Source: Chloroflexi bacterium RIFCSPLOWO2_02_FULL_71_16
GTDB taxonomy: Bacteria; Chloroflexota; Limnocylindria; P2-11E
DNA: 6,223 nt
Direction: 5' to 3'
NCBI GenBank assembly: GCA_001795345.1
Contig: MGON01000094.1
Span: 13,732-19,954, forward strand
In this document: piece by piece, positions 5,328-6,223 of the stretch
How positions within the stretch are numbered: position 1 is the first letter of the stretch
How the letters are laid out: the number at the start of each line of letters is the position of its first letter
Program-made: the position numbers and the translations under genes
Notes under the pieces: model-generated
What the model saw: the letters and a program-made list of their open reading frames with translations, nothing else
The model's database searches: none
What the model was told of the DNA's origin: nothing

Positions 5328-6223
5328 GTGATCGGATCCGACCCGGACATCGACCGCGCCGTCAAGGCGCTCGGTTGGCTGGAGCCCACTCCCGTCCAGG
5401 CACAGGTCATCCCGCTGCTGCGCTCGGGCCGCGACGTCGTGGCCCAGGCGCAGACCGGGACGGGCAAGACCGGGGCGTTCGCGATCCCGCTCCTCGAGCG
5501 GACCCGGACGTCCTCGCGCCGTCCAGCGGTGCTCGTCATCGTGCCGACCAGGGAGCTCTGTCTCCAGGTCGCGCGCGACTTCCTCGCGCTCGGCAAATTC
5601 AAGCGTGTCCGCGTCGCCGCGCTGTACGGCGGCAACGGCTATGGCGCGCAGGAGCGCGAGCTCCGGATGGGTGCCCACATCGTCGTCGGCACGCCGGGAC
5701 GCCTCCTCGACCTGGTGCAGCGCCGGTCGCTCGACCTCTCCGGCATCGAGACCCTGGTGCTCGACGAGGCGGACCGCCTCCTCGACCTCGGCTTCATCCC
5801 GGACATCCGCCGGATCGTGGCGCTGCTGCCGCGCAAGCGGCGACAGACCGCGCTCTTCTCCGCGACGTTCACGCCGGCGGTCGACCAGATCGCCCGCGGG
5901 CTGACGATCGATGCGGCGAAGGTCGCCATCACGCCGGATGCACCCGTCATCGACCTGGTGGACCACGCCTATGTCGAGGTCCGGCACGTGGACAAGCTGA
6001 GGGCCCTGCGCGAGGTCCTGGGTCGCGAAGAGGCCATCCGCGTGCTCGTCTTCCGCCGCACCAAGCGCGGCGTCGACAAGCTCACGCGCGACCTCCTGCG
6101 TCACGGCCACGAGGCCGGCGCACTGCACGGCGACATCCCACAGCGCTCCCGGGAGCGAGTCCTCGAGGGTTTCCGGCGCGGCACGGTCCCGACCCTCGTG
6201 GCCACGAACCTTGCGGCCCGCGG
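5328..6223 (+). CDS. DEAD-box RNA helicase, N-terminal 298 residues (3' end outside window)
   Basis: An ATP-dependent RNA helicase of superfamily 2, open to the right edge. RecA domain 1 carries the Q motif EPTPVQ (19-24), motif I AQTGTGKT (41-48), Ia PTREL (73-77), YGG (100-102), Ib TPGRL (122-126), motif II DEAD (146-149) and motif III SAT (178-180). Domain 2 shows motif IV VLVFRRTK (239-246), an LHGDIPQRSRERVL stretch (266-279) and motif V VATNLAAR (291-298), with N where ATD is usual. Motif VI lies outside the window. The start is GTG, the only start codon in frame between the zinc-ribbon gene and the Q motif, two bases after the basic peptide's stop and without a clear RBS. The aromatic residue normally about 17 positions before the Q motif is absent. 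Likely roles are ribosome assembly, mRNA decay or cold adaptation, as for RhlE/CsdA-type helicases; the exact ortholog is uncertain. Confidence 0.93.
   Translation, partial: MIGSDPDIDRAVKALGWLEPTPVQAQVIPLLRSGRDVVAQAQTGTGKTGAFAIPLLERTRTSSRRPAVLVIVPTRELCLQVARDFLALGKFKRVRVAALYGGNGYGAQERELRMGAHIVVGTPGRLLDLVQRRSLDLSGIETLVLDEADRLLDLGFIPDIRRIVALLPRKRRQTALFSATFTPAVDQIARGLTIDAAKVAITPDAPVIDLVDHAYVEVRHVDKLRALREVLGREEAIRVLVFRRTKRGVDKLTRDLLRHGHEAGALHGDIPQRSRERVLEGFRRGTVPTLVATNLAAR

Noticed and set aside
5082..6128. Minus-strand open frame of 348 codons opposite the helicase and zinc-ribbon genes
   Set aside because: The plus strand encodes a helicase with all expected motifs across the same bases. The antisense product is rich in A, R, D and V without recognisable domains, as expected for a GC-rich shadow frame.
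1..6223. CRISPR array, tRNA/rRNA, insertion sequence or phage features
   Set aside because: No regularly spaced direct repeats, cloverleaf-like segments, transposase motifs or terminal inverted repeats were seen. The only repeats are the linker repeat at 5021-5068 and the short pair at 4677-4701.

Overview
The window comes from a GC-rich bacterium: third codon positions are almost all G or C, which gives many long antisense shadow ORFs. The gene set and style would suit a soil or sediment lineage such as Rokubacteria/Methylomirabilota or another GC-rich phylum. The sequence alone does not settle this, and no 16S, tRNA or other taxonomic marker is present.

Layout. (1) Bases 1-446, plus strand: the 3' end of a prephenate dehydratase gene (phenylalanine biosynthesis) with its C-terminal ACT domain. 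(2) Bases 447-521: a short convergent gap with an imperfect hairpin that could end transcription from both sides. (3) Bases 522-4624, minus strand: a tightly coupled four-gene operon, read right to left. It encodes a GT4-type glycosyltransferase, a GH130-family glycoside phosphorylase/hydrolase, an (alpha/alpha)-toroid glycosidase-like protein, and a small membrane-anchored DUF4230-like protein. Junctions are ATGA, TAGcGTG and TGATG, so translation is probably coupled throughout. (4) Bases 4625-4861: a divergent control region, including a 5' leader in which the Shine-Dalgarno sequence of the next gene lies inside a perfect 9-bp inverted repeat. (5) Bases 4862-6223, plus strand: a second compact operon. 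It encodes a double zinc-ribbon protein (with a CxxC-x17-CxxC module), an extremely basic 41-residue protein missed by simple length filters, and a DEAD-box RNA helicase cut off by the window end. Junctions are TAATG and TGAacGTG.

How the genes may work together. The minus operon looks like a cytoplasmic glycan or glycoside module: a transferase that builds a (possibly mannose-containing) product, a GH130 enzyme that could turn it over, and a toroid protein of unknown activity. The membrane-anchored DUF4230 protein is an unexplained passenger. The plus operon looks like an RNA-remodelling module (helicase, basic peptide, zinc-binding protein) whose first gene appears to be under structured-leader translational control. 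That leader and its three-gene operon are the most novel-looking part of the window.
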